Below, piece by piece: positions 7,737 to 16,105 of a stretch of DNA of 54,988 nt. Origin of the DNA: Micromonospora sp. HNM0581 (GTDB lineage Bacteria > Actinomycetota > Actinomycetes > Mycobacteriales > Micromonosporaceae); NCBI RefSeq assembly GCF_012726175.1, contig NZ_JAASAD010000023.1, positions 1 through 54,988 on the forward strand. Reading direction: 5' to 3'. Each line of letters starts with the position of its first letter. Positions within the stretch are counted from its first letter, which is position 1. Made by a program: the position numbers and the translations under genes. The notes beneath the pieces were generated by a model. The model worked only from the letters and a program-made list of their open reading frames with translations, did no database searches and was not told where the DNA came from.

Positions 7737-10295
7737 GTGCCGGGAGTGCGTAACCTGACACAGATCGAGGCGACCGAGCGGGCCAGTCTGCTCGACGTGA
7801 CCGGGTACGACATCAGTCTGGACCTGTCCAGTGCCGTGCACGCCGCCGACGGTCGTACCTTCCGGTCGCTCACGACGGTGACGTTCCGCTGCACCGAGCC
7901 GGGGGCCAGCACGTTCATCGAGGTGGCGGCCGACTCGGTACGCTCGGCGACACTCAACGGCGATCCGGTTGACCTGACCGGCTTCGCCGCCGAGAAGGGG
8001 CTCACGCTCACCGGGCTGGCGCGTGAGAACACACTCGTCGTCGACGCTGACTTCGCGTACTCCAACTCCGGGCAGGGGCTGCACCGCACCGTCGACCCGG
8101 TCGACGGTGAGACCTACCTCTACAGCCAGTTCGAGACCGCCGACGCGCAGCGGGTCTTCGCCTGCTTCGACCAGCCGGACCTCAAGAGCGTCTACACCTG
8201 GCACGCCACCGTTCCGGAGCACTGGAAGGTGGTCTCCAACATGCCGGTGGAGCGGGAGGAGGCGGCCGGCGAAGGCCACAAGACCGTGCATTTCGCCACC
8301 TCGGCCCGGATGAGCACCTACATCACCGCGTTGTGCGCCGGGCCGTACCACGAGGTCAGGTACACCCACGACGGCATCGACCTGGGCTACTTCTGCCGGG
8401 CGAGCATGGCTCGGTACCTCGACTCGGACGACCTGAACCTGGTCACCACGCAGGGCTTCGACTTCTTCCACGAGCAGTTCGGGGTGCGTTACCCCCTGCC
8501 CAAGTACGACCAGTTGTGGGTACCGGACTTCAACGCCGGCGCGATGGAGAACTTCGGCTGCGTGACCCACGCCGAGTCGCACTACCTGTTCCGCTCGCAG
8601 GTCACCGACTTCGAGTACGAGCAGCGGGCCAACACCGTACTGCACGAACTGGCGCACATGTGGTTCGGCAACCTGGTCACCATGCGCTGGTGGAACGACC
8701 TGTGGCTGAACGAGTCGTTCGCCGAGTGGGCCAGCCACTGGTGCAACACGCACGCCACCCGGTTCACCGAGGCGTGGACGACCTTCCTGTCGATCCGGAA
8801 GAACTGGGGCTACCGGCAGGACCAGCTCTCCTCCACCCACCCGGTCTACTGCGAGATGCCCGACCTGGAGGCCGTCGAGGTGAACTTCGACGGCATCACC
8901 TACGCCAAGGGCGCCAGCGTGCTGAAGCAGTTGGTCGCGTACGTGGGTGAGGAGTCCTTCGTGGCCGGTCTGCGCGCCTACTTCACCCGCCACGCCTGGG
9001 GCAACGCCACCTTCGACGACCTGCTGTCGGAGTTGGAGACCGCCTCCGGGCGCAAGCTGACCGCCTTCGCCTCGCAGTGGCTGGAGACCGCACAGGTCAA
9101 CACGCTGCGTCCCGAGCTGACCATCGACGCCGACGGCACGTACCAGCGGGTGGCGGTCCGCCAGGAGGCGCCGGAGGGTTACCCGACGCTGCGTACCCAC
9201 CGGATCGGTGTGGGACTCTACGACCTCTCCGACGGTCGGTTGGTGCGCCGCGAGCGGCACGAGGTCGACGTCGACGGGGAACTGACCGAACTCACCGATC
9301 TCACTGGCGTGCAGGCGGCCGACGTGCTGCTGCTCAACGACGACGACCTCAGCTACACCAAGCTGCGGCTGGACGAGCGCTCCATGGCGACGGTGGTGCA
9401 GCACATCGCCGGCCTCGACTCGTCGCTGGCACGGGCGTTGTGCTGGACCGCTGCCTGGGACATGACCCGCGACGCCGAGCTGGCCACCCGCGACTACGTC
9501 GCCCTGGTGCTGGCCGGACTGCCGGCGGAGACGGACATCAATCTGGTCACCGCGACCCTGCGTCAGGTCAGCAGCGCGCTCACCTTCTACGCCGACCCGG
9601 CCTGGGCGGCGACGGGCTGGGCTGACCTGGCCCGTACCGCGAAGACCACGCTCGCAGCCGTCGAGCCGGGCAGCGGCTTCCAGCTGGCCTGGGCCCGGGC
9701 GTACGTCGCCGCAGCCCGCTCCGGCGAGGACCTGGCCGTACTGCGCGGCTGGCTGGCGGGCACGCAGGTGACCCCCGGGTTGACCATCGACACCGAGTTG
9801 CGGTGGAGCGTGTTGCAGGCGCTCGTCGCCAACGGTGCGGCCGGCACCGCGGAGATCGAGGCGGAGCTGGCCGCGGACCGGACCTCCAGCGGTGAGCGGG
9901 AGGCCGCGTACGCGCACGCGCTGGTGCCTACCGAGGCGAACAAGGCCGCCGTATGGGCCCAGCTGACCGGCGCTGAGGCGCTGCCGAACTGGCGGAACCG
10001 GGCGTTGTTGCAGGGCTTCAGCCACCCCACCCAGACCGAGCTGGTCGCTGCGTACCGGGACCGCTACTTCGCCTCTGTCGGGCAGGTCTGGGCGACCCGG
10101 GACAGCGAGCCGGCGCAGGAGTTCGCGATGCTCATGTACCCGGCGTACCTGGTGCAGGACGACACCGTCGAGGTCACCGACGCCTGGCTGGCGCAGGAGG
10201 GCCACCCGGGGCCGTTGCGGCGGCTCGTCGCCGAGGGCCGCGACGGCGTGGTCCGGGCGCTCGCCGCGCAGGCCCGGGACGCCCGGACGGCCTGA
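7737..10295 (+). CDS. pepN: Aminopeptidase N (M1 family metallopeptidase)
   Basis: 852 aa, typical of actinobacterial PepN. The exopeptidase motif GAMENFG is near residue 270. The zinc site HELAHMWFGN (HEXXH) is near residue 303, and the third ligand Glu lies in NESFAEWASHW about 20 residues later. The C-terminal ERAP1-like helical domain is complete. It removes N-terminal residues from peptides in the cytoplasm. The GTG at 7737 is preceded by GGAGA with 6-nt spacing; GTG 7746 is an alternative. It is convergent with the DUF5130 gene, with a strong hairpin between them. Confidence 0.93.
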   Translation: MPGVRNLTQIEATERASLLDVTGYDISLDLSSAVHAADGRTFRSLTTVTFRCTEPGASTFIEVAADSVRSATLNGDPVDLTGFAAEKGLTLTGLARENTLVVDADFAYSNSGQGLHRTVDPVDGETYLYSQFETADAQRVFACFDQPDLKSVYTWHATVPEHWKVVSNMPVEREEAAGEGHKTVHFATSARMSTYITALCAGPYHEVRYTHDGIDLGYFCRASMARYLDSDDLNLVTTQGFDFFHEQFGVRYPLPKYDQLWVPDFNAGAMENFGCVTHAESHYLFRSQVTDFEYEQRANTVLHELAHMWFGNLVTMRWWNDLWLNESFAEWASHWCNTHATRFTEAWTTFLSIRKNWGYRQDQLSSTHPVYCEMPDLEAVEVNFDGITYAKGASVLKQLVAYVGEESFVAGLRAYFTRHAWGNATFDDLLSELETASGRKLTAFASQWLETAQVNTLRPELTIDADGTYQRVAVRQEAPEGYPTLRTHRIGVGLYDLSDGRLVRRERHEVDVDGELTELTDLTGVQAADVLLLNDDDLSYTKLRLDERSMATVVQHIAGLDSSLARALCWTAAWDMTRDAELATRDYVALVLAGLPAETDINLVTATLRQVSSALTFYADPAWAATGWADLARTAKTTLAAVEPGSGFQLAWARAYVAAARSGEDLAVLRGWLAGTQVTPGLTIDTELRWSVLQALVANGAAGTAEIEAELAADRTSSGEREAAYAHALVPTEANKAAVWAQLTGAEALPNWRNRALLQGFSHPTQTELVAAYRDRYFASVGQVWATRDSEPAQEFAMLMYPAYLVQDDTVEVTDAWLAQEGHPGPLRRLVAEGRDGVVRALAAQARDARTA

Positions 10296-10304
10296 TCGAC
10301 GATG

Positions 10305-10350
10305 ACCGGGAGAGCCGGCGTGGGTGTCAGCCCGCGCCGGCTCTCCCGGT
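10305..10350. terminator. Bidirectional terminator hairpin
   Basis: A 16-bp perfect stem (10305-10320 with 10335-10350, ACCGGGAGAGCCGGCG and its complement) with a 14-nt loop, 9 nt after the pepN stop and facing the convergent gene at 10402. Confidence 0.75.
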
Positions 10351-10401
10351 TCCCGGCCAGGCAGTGAAGACGCGGGCCGGGCGTTGCCTGAGAGGTCGGG
10401 C

Positions 10402-10815
10402 TCAGCCCTTGCCGGCGTAGCGGGAGAGCTGGTCGAGGCCCTGGACGATGCCGCCGGCGAGATCGCCACCACCGAACGAGGCCACCATCGACAGTGCGGC
10501 GATCTTGGCGTACGTGTCCGGGACACGCTTGCGGGCGTACCGGCCGGTGACGATCTCCAGCTGCCGCTGGTTTGGTGAGATCGCGACGAGCACCGAACGG
10601 TCCGGTTCGGCGAGCTGCCGGTGCAGGCGCTCGGCGTGCTCCCGGGTCGGCTCGTCGAGACCGCCGACGAAGACGGAGAAGACCAGACCGGTCGTCCGGT
10701 CGGCCATCCGCAGCGCCTCGTCGATGCGTAGCAGCTGGCGGGTCGAGAACGGCCCGTCGAGCACGTCGGGCGGGGTCTGCGACCCGACCGCGTGCTGCTT
10801 CTCACCAACGGTCAC
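10402..10815 (-). CDS. DUF5130 / TPM-like domain protein
   Basis: 137 aa. The run FSTRQLLRIDEALRMADRTT, then VFVGGL and VLVAISPNQRQLEIVTG, resembles the DUF5130 family, itself related to the TPM (TLP18.3/Psb32/MOLO-1) fold, and ends in a Gly-rich GGGDLAGGI stretch as TPM proteins do. No enzyme activity is established. It has no signal peptide. It overlaps the end of the upstream membrane-protein gene by 14 nt, so the two are probably co-expressed. Confidence 0.7.
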   Translation of the reverse strand: MTVGEKQHAVGSQTPPDVLDGPFSTRQLLRIDEALRMADRTTGLVFSVFVGGLDEPTREHAERLHRQLAEPDRSVLVAISPNQRQLEIVTGRYARKRVPDTYAKIAALSMVASFGGGDLAGGIVQGLDQLSRYAGKG

Positions 10816-11188
10816 TTGCGCCTCCGGTTCCGGCTGCCGGCGCCTCGGCGCCGGCCTGTTCCTGCGTACGGCTGGTCAACGCGGGAGCCTGCGCGCCCAC
10901 CGACAACGCGGTGCCCGCAGAGTCGGCCAGCTCCTCCGGGCGGCCGAGGAACCACACCGGCGTGAAGTCGAACGGCCGGCCCGGCCGGTAACGCTTGGCA
11001 CCGCCGCCTCTGCCCTGGCTACCCGCATAGACGAGGCCGGCGACCACCAGCACGATGGCTGCCGGGATGCCGGCGAAGACCAGCAACGTGTCGGTTACAG
11101 ACAATCCCAACGCCCCCAGGCGGAAAGAGAGACTCTCGATCGGGTCGGGTGGTGGACCACCGCAGTGACCTCCCGACTCCGCTGTCAT
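10802..11188 (-). CDS. Single-pass membrane protein, hypothetical
   Basis: 128 aa. One strong membrane helix at about residues 33-55 (TDTLLVFAGIPAAIVLVVAGLVYAG in outline). A conserved-looking cytoplasmic motif follows, KRYRPGRPFDFTPVWFL, then an Ala/Gly-rich tail. I know this motif only from uncharacterised actinobacterial proteins. It is first of two overlapping genes; the overlap with the DUF5130 protein suggests a working pair at the membrane. The exact start is uncertain. Confidence 0.65.
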   Translation of the reverse strand: MTAESGGHCGGPPPDPIESLSFRLGALGLSVTDTLLVFAGIPAAIVLVVAGLVYAGSQGRGGGAKRYRPGRPFDFTPVWFLGRPEELADSAGTALSVGAQAPALTSRTQEQAGAEAPAAGTGGASDRW

Positions 11189-11314
11189 TCACGTTAGCGG
11201 AGCCGACGCCTCGCCAGAGAGCGGGGTGCCGATCCCATCCGCCACTCCATGCCTCCCGTTGCGCAGCGGTCGCGATCAGCCTCGCGCCGTCGCCGTGGCA
11301 CCGCTGCCAGGGCG

Positions 11315-12346
11315 TCAGGAACGGCCGTTCAGGCCGAGGAAACGCAGGGCGTTCCCGGAGAGCAAGTCGGCACGCTGCGCGTCGGTGAGGAAGTCGGCTC
11401 GGTGGACCACCGTGCCGGCCGGGTGTTCACCGAGGGGGTACGGATAGTCGCTGCCCATCAACACCCGATCGGTGCCCATGGTGTCCACGAGTAGCCGCAG
11501 CGCCGGAGCCGAAAAAACCACCGAGTCGACGTAGAACCGGCTGAGGTAGGAACTGGGCGGCGCGGTGGAGGCTCCGCGTACCAGGTCACCGCGGCGATGC
11601 CAGGCGTTGTCGGCGCGCCCCAGCCAGAACGGGAAGCTACCGCCGCCATGGGCGAAGCAGATCCGCAGTGTCTCCGGCACCCGGTCGAACACCCCGCCAA
11701 GGATCATCGCCAGCACCGAGAGGTGGGTCTCGGCGGGCATGCCGGTGAGCCACCGGGCCATCCAACGATCCAACCGAGGGCTATCGGCCATGTCCCAGGG
11801 GTGCACGAAGACCGGCGCACCGACCTGCGCGCAGTGGGTCAGGAACGTCACGATGCCGGCGTCGTCCAGATCCCGCTCGCCGACGTGGTTACCGATCTCC
11901 ACGCCGACGTGGCCTGCCGCGAGGCAACGGTCCACCTCGGCGCAGGCCGCCTCCGGGTCCTGCAACGGCACCTGGCAGAACGGCAGCAGCCGGTCGCCAC
12001 CGGCGGCGGTGACCTCCAGGGTCAGGTCGTTGAAGATCCGGGCCACCTTGACCGCCTGGTCGGCCGGGCGGTCGTAGCAGAAGAAGACCGGGGTGGGCGA
12101 GACCACCTGCACGTCGACCCCGTCGGCGGTCATGTCGGCCAGCCGCGTGTCGGCGTCCCAGCATTCCGCGCCGATCGGGCGGAACGACGAGTCCCCGACC
12201 ATGATCATGGCGGCGCGTTCCGAGTCGACGCGCAGCCAGGGCCAGCCGGACCCGCCGCACGCCCTGGTCAGGTCCGGCCAACCCTTCGGTACGACGTGCG
12301 TGTGCACGTCCACCACCGGGGAGGCCGCCGGCACCGCAGTCGCCAT
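11315..12346 (-). CDS. nbaD: 2-amino-3-carboxymuconate-6-semialdehyde decarboxylase (ACMSD)
   Basis: 343 aa amidohydrolase. The metal site is visible: HTH in VVDVHTHVVPKGWPD at the N-terminus, His in VFVHPWDM, the HGGGSFPFWLGR motif near residue 230 and Asp in MGSDYPYPLGE. These match ACMSD, which decarboxylates the product of 3-hydroxyanthranilate cleavage to 2-aminomuconate semialdehyde, steering flux away from quinolinate. Its place next to the dioxygenase fixes the function. The ATG at 12346 shares one base with the stop codon of the dioxygenase gene (TGATG). Last gene of the eleven-gene operon. Confidence 0.9.
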   Translation of the reverse strand: MATAVPAASPVVDVHTHVVPKGWPDLTRACGGSGWPWLRVDSERAAMIMVGDSSFRPIGAECWDADTRLADMTADGVDVQVVSPTPVFFCYDRPADQAVKVARIFNDLTLEVTAAGGDRLLPFCQVPLQDPEAACAEVDRCLAAGHVGVEIGNHVGERDLDDAGIVTFLTHCAQVGAPVFVHPWDMADSPRLDRWMARWLTGMPAETHLSVLAMILGGVFDRVPETLRICFAHGGGSFPFWLGRADNAWHRRGDLVRGASTAPPSSYLSRFYVDSVVFSAPALRLLVDTMGTDRVLMGSDYPYPLGEHPAGTVVHRADFLTDAQRADLLSGNALRFLGLNGRS

Positions 12347-12870
12347 CAGCCTTTGCCCGGGTGCAGGGTGCCGCACCGGTCACAGGTGCGCGCCGACTCG
12401 TCGGCGTAGAACGCCGCGAAGACCGGTGGCAGGTCGGCGGCGATGTCCCGAACCTGCAACTCGACCTCGTACACCCGGTGGGAGCACGTGGGGCAGTACC
12501 ACTGGAACTTCTCCAGCGTCCCTTCCTCGCGTACCCGCTCGACCACCATGCCGATCGAGCCGGCCTCCGGTCGCTGCGGCGAGTGCGGTGTGTTCCGCGG
12601 CAGCATCCACATCTGACCCTCACGCACGTGCACCGTACGCGGCCCCTCGGGCAGCATCAGGTTGATGTGCATGTTGCCTTTGACCTGGTAGAAGAACTCT
12701 TCGTACGGGTCGACGTGGAAGTCGGTTCGCTGGTTGGGCCCACCGACCACCATCACGATGAAGTCCTCGGAACCGGGCAGCATCTCTTTGTTGCCCACCG
12801 GCGGTTTCAGCAGGTGCTGGTTCTCCGCGATCCACCCGGGGAAGCTGAACGGCTCGGCGATCTCACTCAT
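12346..12870 (-). CDS. nbaC: 3-hydroxyanthranilate 3,4-dioxygenase
   Basis: 174 aa cupin. The iron ligands His52, Glu58 and His96 and the substrate Arg48 are present (QRTDFHVDPYEEFFYQ and RNTPHSPQRP). The C-terminal rubredoxin-like site is complete: Cys126-X2-Cys129 and Cys163-X2-Cys166 (YCPTCSH, CDRCGTLHPGKG), as in Cupriavidus HAO. It opens the ring of 3-hydroxyanthranilate with O2 to give ACMS. It overlaps the RidA gene by 4 nt (ATGA) and ACMSD by 1 nt, so translation is coupled. Confidence 0.95.
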   Translation of the reverse strand: MSEIAEPFSFPGWIAENQHLLKPPVGNKEMLPGSEDFIVMVVGGPNQRTDFHVDPYEEFFYQVKGNMHINLMLPEGPRTVHVREGQMWMLPRNTPHSPQRPEAGSIGMVVERVREEGTLEKFQWYCPTCSHRVYEVELQVRDIAADLPPVFAAFYADESARTCDRCGTLHPGKG

Positions 12871-13301
12871 GACTGGCCTCCTTCTGGGAGCAGGGCCACG
12901 GCCTGCATCTCGATCAGCAGGTACGGATGCGGCAACTGGTGCACGGCGACCGTCGTCCGGGTCGGCCCGGTCGCGTCGAAGAACGCCGCCCACACCTCGT
13001 TGTACCCCCCGAAGTCGTTCATGTTGACCAGGTAGGTGGTCACCTGGACCAGGTCGGTAAGCCCCGCGCCGACCGACCGCAGGAGGTCCCCGATGTTCTC
13101 GATGACCGCACGCGTCTGGACCCGGATGTCCAGGTCGGTCGTGCCGAACTCATCCACCGACACACCCGCGAACGTGTTGTCGGCCCGCCGCGACGACGTC
13201 CCCGACACGAAGACGAACCCGCCCGCCACCTTCACGTGCGGGAAGGCTCCCCGGGGCACCGCCTTTCCCGCCACGACCCGGCCCCCGTCACCGCCGTTCA
13301 C
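12867..13301 (-). CDS. nbaF: RidA-family 2-aminomuconate deaminase
   Basis: 144 aa RidA/YjgF/UK114 protein. FVSGTSSRRADNTFAG, the substrate Arg in GPTRTTVAV and Glu in LIEMQAVAL are visible. In Pseudomonas 2-nitrobenzoate and aminophenol pathways the 2-aminomuconate deaminase (NbaF/AmnD) belongs to this family. The position between the dioxygenase and the oxalocrotonate decarboxylase makes hydrolytic release of ammonia from 2-aminomuconate, giving 4-oxalocrotonate, the likely role. A general imine deaminase role is the alternative. It overlaps both neighbours by 4 nt. Confidence 0.85.
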   Translation of the reverse strand: MNGGDGGRVVAGKAVPRGAFPHVKVAGGFVFVSGTSSRRADNTFAGVSVDEFGTTDLDIRVQTRAVIENIGDLLRSVGAGLTDLVQVTTYLVNMNDFGGYNEVWAAFFDATGPTRTTVAVHQLPHPYLLIEMQAVALLPEGGQS

Positions 13302-14071
13302 GACGAAGCCCGCAACGAGGCCACGCCGAGCTTCTCCACGACGGCACGGACGTGGACGCCAGCACGCAACGGGACCGCGGCCGTCGCCGCGCCGGCCAGG
13401 AAGATCCAGCCTTCCCGCAGCCGCACCCCGTGCCGCCCCGCCAGCCGGATGCCCTCGTCGAGTGCCCGTCGCGGGTCGCCGAGGATGGCCGCTGTCGAGC
13501 CCACCTGCGCCAGCCGTCCGTCGATTTCCAGCAACACCCCCAGGTTGTCCAGCCCGTCCGGCACCGCCGACCAGGGGCCGATCACGAACGCGCCGGCCGA
13601 CGTGTTGTCCGCGATGACGTCGGGCAGGGAGAAGGTGAAGTTGGCGTACCGGGAGTCGATCAGCTCGATCGCCGGAGCGACCGCCCGTACCGCGCCGGTG
13701 AAGTCGCCCACCGGCTCACCGGGCTCGGGCAGCCGGTCGAGCAGGAACGCCACCTCGGGCTCGACCCGGGGATGGATGAAGTTGGTCACGTCGACCGGGC
13801 CACCGTCGGGGACTCGCATCGCGTCGGTGAGCCGGCCCCAGATCACCTCGTCCACACCGACCTGGGCCATCTTTGCCTTGCTGGTCAGGCCCATCTTCAA
13901 CCCGACGAGCCGTTCCCCCCGGTCCAGCCGACGCTGCACGAGGGCGGTCTGCACCGCGTACGCGGTGTCGACGTCCAGTCCGGTCTCGGCGGCGAGTTGC
14001 GCGGTCGCGGTGGCCGTGTCGGCGGCGATGCCGAGCGTGTCGGCGATCCCGGTGATGTCCGGCCCGATCAT
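13298..14071 (-). CDS. nbaG: 4-oxalocrotonate decarboxylase (fumarylacetoacetate hydrolase-like fold)
   Basis: 257 aa. It belongs to the 2-keto-4-pentenoate hydratase/oxalocrotonate decarboxylase family: LVGLKMGLTSKAKMAQVGV, HPRVEPEVAFLL (metal-site Glu residues) and AIELIDSRYANFTF. The C-terminal EGWIFLAGAATAAVPLRAG resembles the decarboxylase (DmpH/NahK) branch more than the hydratase branch, and the operon has a separate hydratase. It converts 4-oxalocrotonate to 2-hydroxypenta-2,4-dienoate plus CO2. In related pathways the two enzymes form a complex that protects the unstable dienol. It overlaps both neighbours by 4 nt. Confidence 0.82.
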   Translation of the reverse strand: MIGPDITGIADTLGIAADTATATAQLAAETGLDVDTAYAVQTALVQRRLDRGERLVGLKMGLTSKAKMAQVGVDEVIWGRLTDAMRVPDGGPVDVTNFIHPRVEPEVAFLLDRLPEPGEPVGDFTGAVRAVAPAIELIDSRYANFTFSLPDVIADNTSAGAFVIGPWSAVPDGLDNLGVLLEIDGRLAQVGSTAAILGDPRRALDEGIRLAGRHGVRLREGWIFLAGAATAAVPLRAGVHVRAVVEKLGVASLRASS

Positions 14072-15123
14072 GATTTCTCCTTGCCGGCCAGGTCCAGCGC
14101 CACGTCGACGATCATGTCTTCCTGACCGCCGACCATGCGACGTCGACCGAGTTCCACGAGGATCGAGCGGACGTCCACCCCGTAGCGCGCCGAGGCCCGT
14201 TCAGCATGGCGCAGGAAGCTGGAGTACACGCCCGCGTACCCCAGCGAAAGGGTCTCCCGGTCGACCTGGACCGGCCGGTCCTGCAACGGGCGGACGATGT
14301 CGTCGGCGGCGTCCATGAGCGCGTAGACGTCGCAGCCGTGCTGCCAGCCGTGCAGTTCCGCGACCGCGACGAAGACCTCCAGCGGCGCGTTGCCGGCGCC
14401 GGCGCCCATGCCGGCGAGGGAAGCGTCCACCCGGACGGTCCGACCGGCCGGCGACCCGGACGGCCCGTCACCGGCGATTCGGCCGTGTTCGACGGCGATC
14501 ACGCTGTTCGCCACGCCGAGGGAGAGGTTGTGGTGCGCGTGGATGCCGATCTGCGTGGCCGGTTCGAGCACCTGCCGGTACGCGTCGACGCGCTGCGCGA
14601 CATCGGACATGAGCAGCCTGCCACCGGAGTCGGTGACGTAGACGCAGTGCGCGCCGTACGACTCCATCAGTTTCGCCTGAGCGGCCAACCCGGCCGGGTC
14701 GTTCAGGTGCGACATCATCAGGAAGCCGGACACGTCCATGCCGTGCTCCCGGGCCCACGAGATGTGCTGGGCGGAGATGTCGGCCTCGGTGCAGTGGGTG
14801 GCGATCCGGACGCTCGTCACCCCGAGCGCCCGGGCGGCCTTCAGGTCGGCGATGGTGCCGATGCCGGGCAGCAGCAGGGTGGTCAGCTTCGCCCTCGTCA
14901 TCACCTCGGCGGCGGCGGCGATCCATTCGGCGTCGCTTGCCGCACCGTGCCCGTAGTTGACGCTGGACCCGGCCAGGCCGTCCCCGTGGGCCACCTCGAT
15001 CGCGGCGACCCCGGCGGCGTCGAGTGCGGCGGCGATGGTGCGGACCTGGTCGACGCGGTAACGGTGAGCGATGGCATGCATGCCGTCGCGCAGCGTCACG
15101 TCCTGGATGTACAGCTCCGTCAT
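14068..15123 (-). CDS. nbaI: 4-hydroxy-2-oxovalerate aldolase
   Basis: 351 aa. The HMGL-like TIM barrel begins IQDVTLRDGMHAIAHRY (Arg, Asp and His of the active site). Metal-binding His residues are in IGIHAHHNLSLGVAN, followed by DASLAGMGAGAGNAPLEV. The C-terminal part is the DmpG communication domain. It splits 4-hydroxy-2-oxovalerate to pyruvate and acetaldehyde and normally channels acetaldehyde to the dehydrogenase encoded just upstream. The start has an excellent AAGGAGG site. About 12 extra residues (roughly 226-240, GRIAGDGPSGSPAG) sit between the metal site and the glycine loop, compared with the family as I recall it. Confidence 0.93.
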   Translation of the reverse strand: MTELYIQDVTLRDGMHAIAHRYRVDQVRTIAAALDAAGVAAIEVAHGDGLAGSSVNYGHGAASDAEWIAAAAEVMTRAKLTTLLLPGIGTIADLKAARALGVTSVRIATHCTEADISAQHISWAREHGMDVSGFLMMSHLNDPAGLAAQAKLMESYGAHCVYVTDSGGRLLMSDVAQRVDAYRQVLEPATQIGIHAHHNLSLGVANSVIAVEHGRIAGDGPSGSPAGRTVRVDASLAGMGAGAGNAPLEVFVAVAELHGWQHGCDVYALMDAADDIVRPLQDRPVQVDRETLSLGYAGVYSSFLRHAERASARYGVDVRSILVELGRRRMVGGQEDMIVDVALDLAGKEKS

Positions 15124-15178
15124 CTGGACCTCCTTCCGGTCACGACCGCGGGACTCCGTCGCGCTGCACTCCTCGCGT

Positions 15179-16105
15179 TCATCCGACAACCTGTGCCCGC
15201 AGGTCGACCAGCCGCTGCGCGGTGCGCAGCGCGGCCGAGGTCATGATGTCCAGGTTCCCGGCGTACGCGGGCAGGTAGTGCCCGGCACCGGAGACCTCCA
15301 GGAAGACCGAGACCTGCAACCCGTCGAGTCGCCGCCCCAGCGATGGCAGGTAGGTGTCGACGCGGTCGAACTGCACGTCCTGCTTGAGCCGGTAGCCGGG
15401 CACGTACTCCTGCACGGCGGTCACCATGTCGCCGACGGAGGCGGCGATGGCGGCGCGGTCGGCGTCGGGGTCCGGGCAGAGGCAGTAGACGGTGTCGCGC
15501 ATCAGCAGCGGCGGTTCGGCCGAATTGAGCACGATGATCGCCTTGCCCCGGTCGGTACCGCCGACCACCTCGATCGCGCGTGCGGTGGTCTCGGTGAACT
15601 CGTCGATGTTGGCCCGGGTTCCCGGGCCGGCCGACCGTGCGGCGATCGACGCGACGATCTCCCCGTACGCGACCGGGGTGACCCGCCGTACCGCGGCGAC
15701 GATCGGCACGGTCGCCTGCCCCCCGCAGGTGACCATGTTCAGATTGGTCTCGCCGAGATGCTCCTCCAGGTTGACCGGCGGCACGACGTAAGGGCCGATG
15801 GCTGCCGGGGTCAGGTCGATCACGGTCCGCCCGTGCGCCCGTAGCACCGCGTCGTTGTGCCGGTGCGCGCCGGCCGAGGTGGCGTCGAAGACCAGTTCCA
15901 CGTCGGTGAACTCGGGCATCGCGACCAGACCCTCGACGCCCTGCGCGGTGGTGGCCACGCCGAGCCGGCGGGCCCGCGCCAGTCCGTCGGAGTCCGGATC
16001 GATGCCGGCCATCGCCACCATCCGCAGCGAATCCGACAGCCGTAGTACTTTGATCATCAGGTCGGTGCCGATGTTGCCCGACCCGATCACCGCCACACCC
16101 GTCAT
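15179..16105 (-). CDS. nbaJ: Acetaldehyde dehydrogenase (acylating)
   Basis: 308 aa DmpF/MhpF family. The N-terminal Rossmann motif is VAVIGSGNIGTDLM. The catalytic Cys is in NMVTCGGQATVPIV (about residue 129). The C-terminal GAGHYLPAYAGNLDIMT is typical. It oxidises acetaldehyde with NAD+ and CoA to acetyl-CoA, as partner of the aldolase. It overlaps the upstream hydratase gene by 4 nt. The 55-nt gap to the aldolase is the largest inside the operon, and the aldolase has its own strong ribosome binding site. Confidence 0.95.
   Translation of the reverse strand: MTGVAVIGSGNIGTDLMIKVLRLSDSLRMVAMAGIDPDSDGLARARRLGVATTAQGVEGLVAMPEFTDVELVFDATSAGAHRHNDAVLRAHGRTVIDLTPAAIGPYVVPPVNLEEHLGETNLNMVTCGGQATVPIVAAVRRVTPVAYGEIVASIAARSAGPGTRANIDEFTETTARAIEVVGGTDRGKAIIVLNSAEPPLLMRDTVYCLCPDPDADRAAIAASVGDMVTAVQEYVPGYRLKQDVQFDRVDTYLPSLGRRLDGLQVSVFLEVSGAGHYLPAYAGNLDIMTSAALRTAQRLVDLRAQVVG

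Noticed and set aside
7674..10808. A 1,044-codon open frame on the minus strand opposite pepN
   Set aside because: It is a mirror of the high-GC third positions of pepN, which has full catalytic motifs on the plus strand. The antisense product is Gly/Arg/Val-rich with no recognisable domain.
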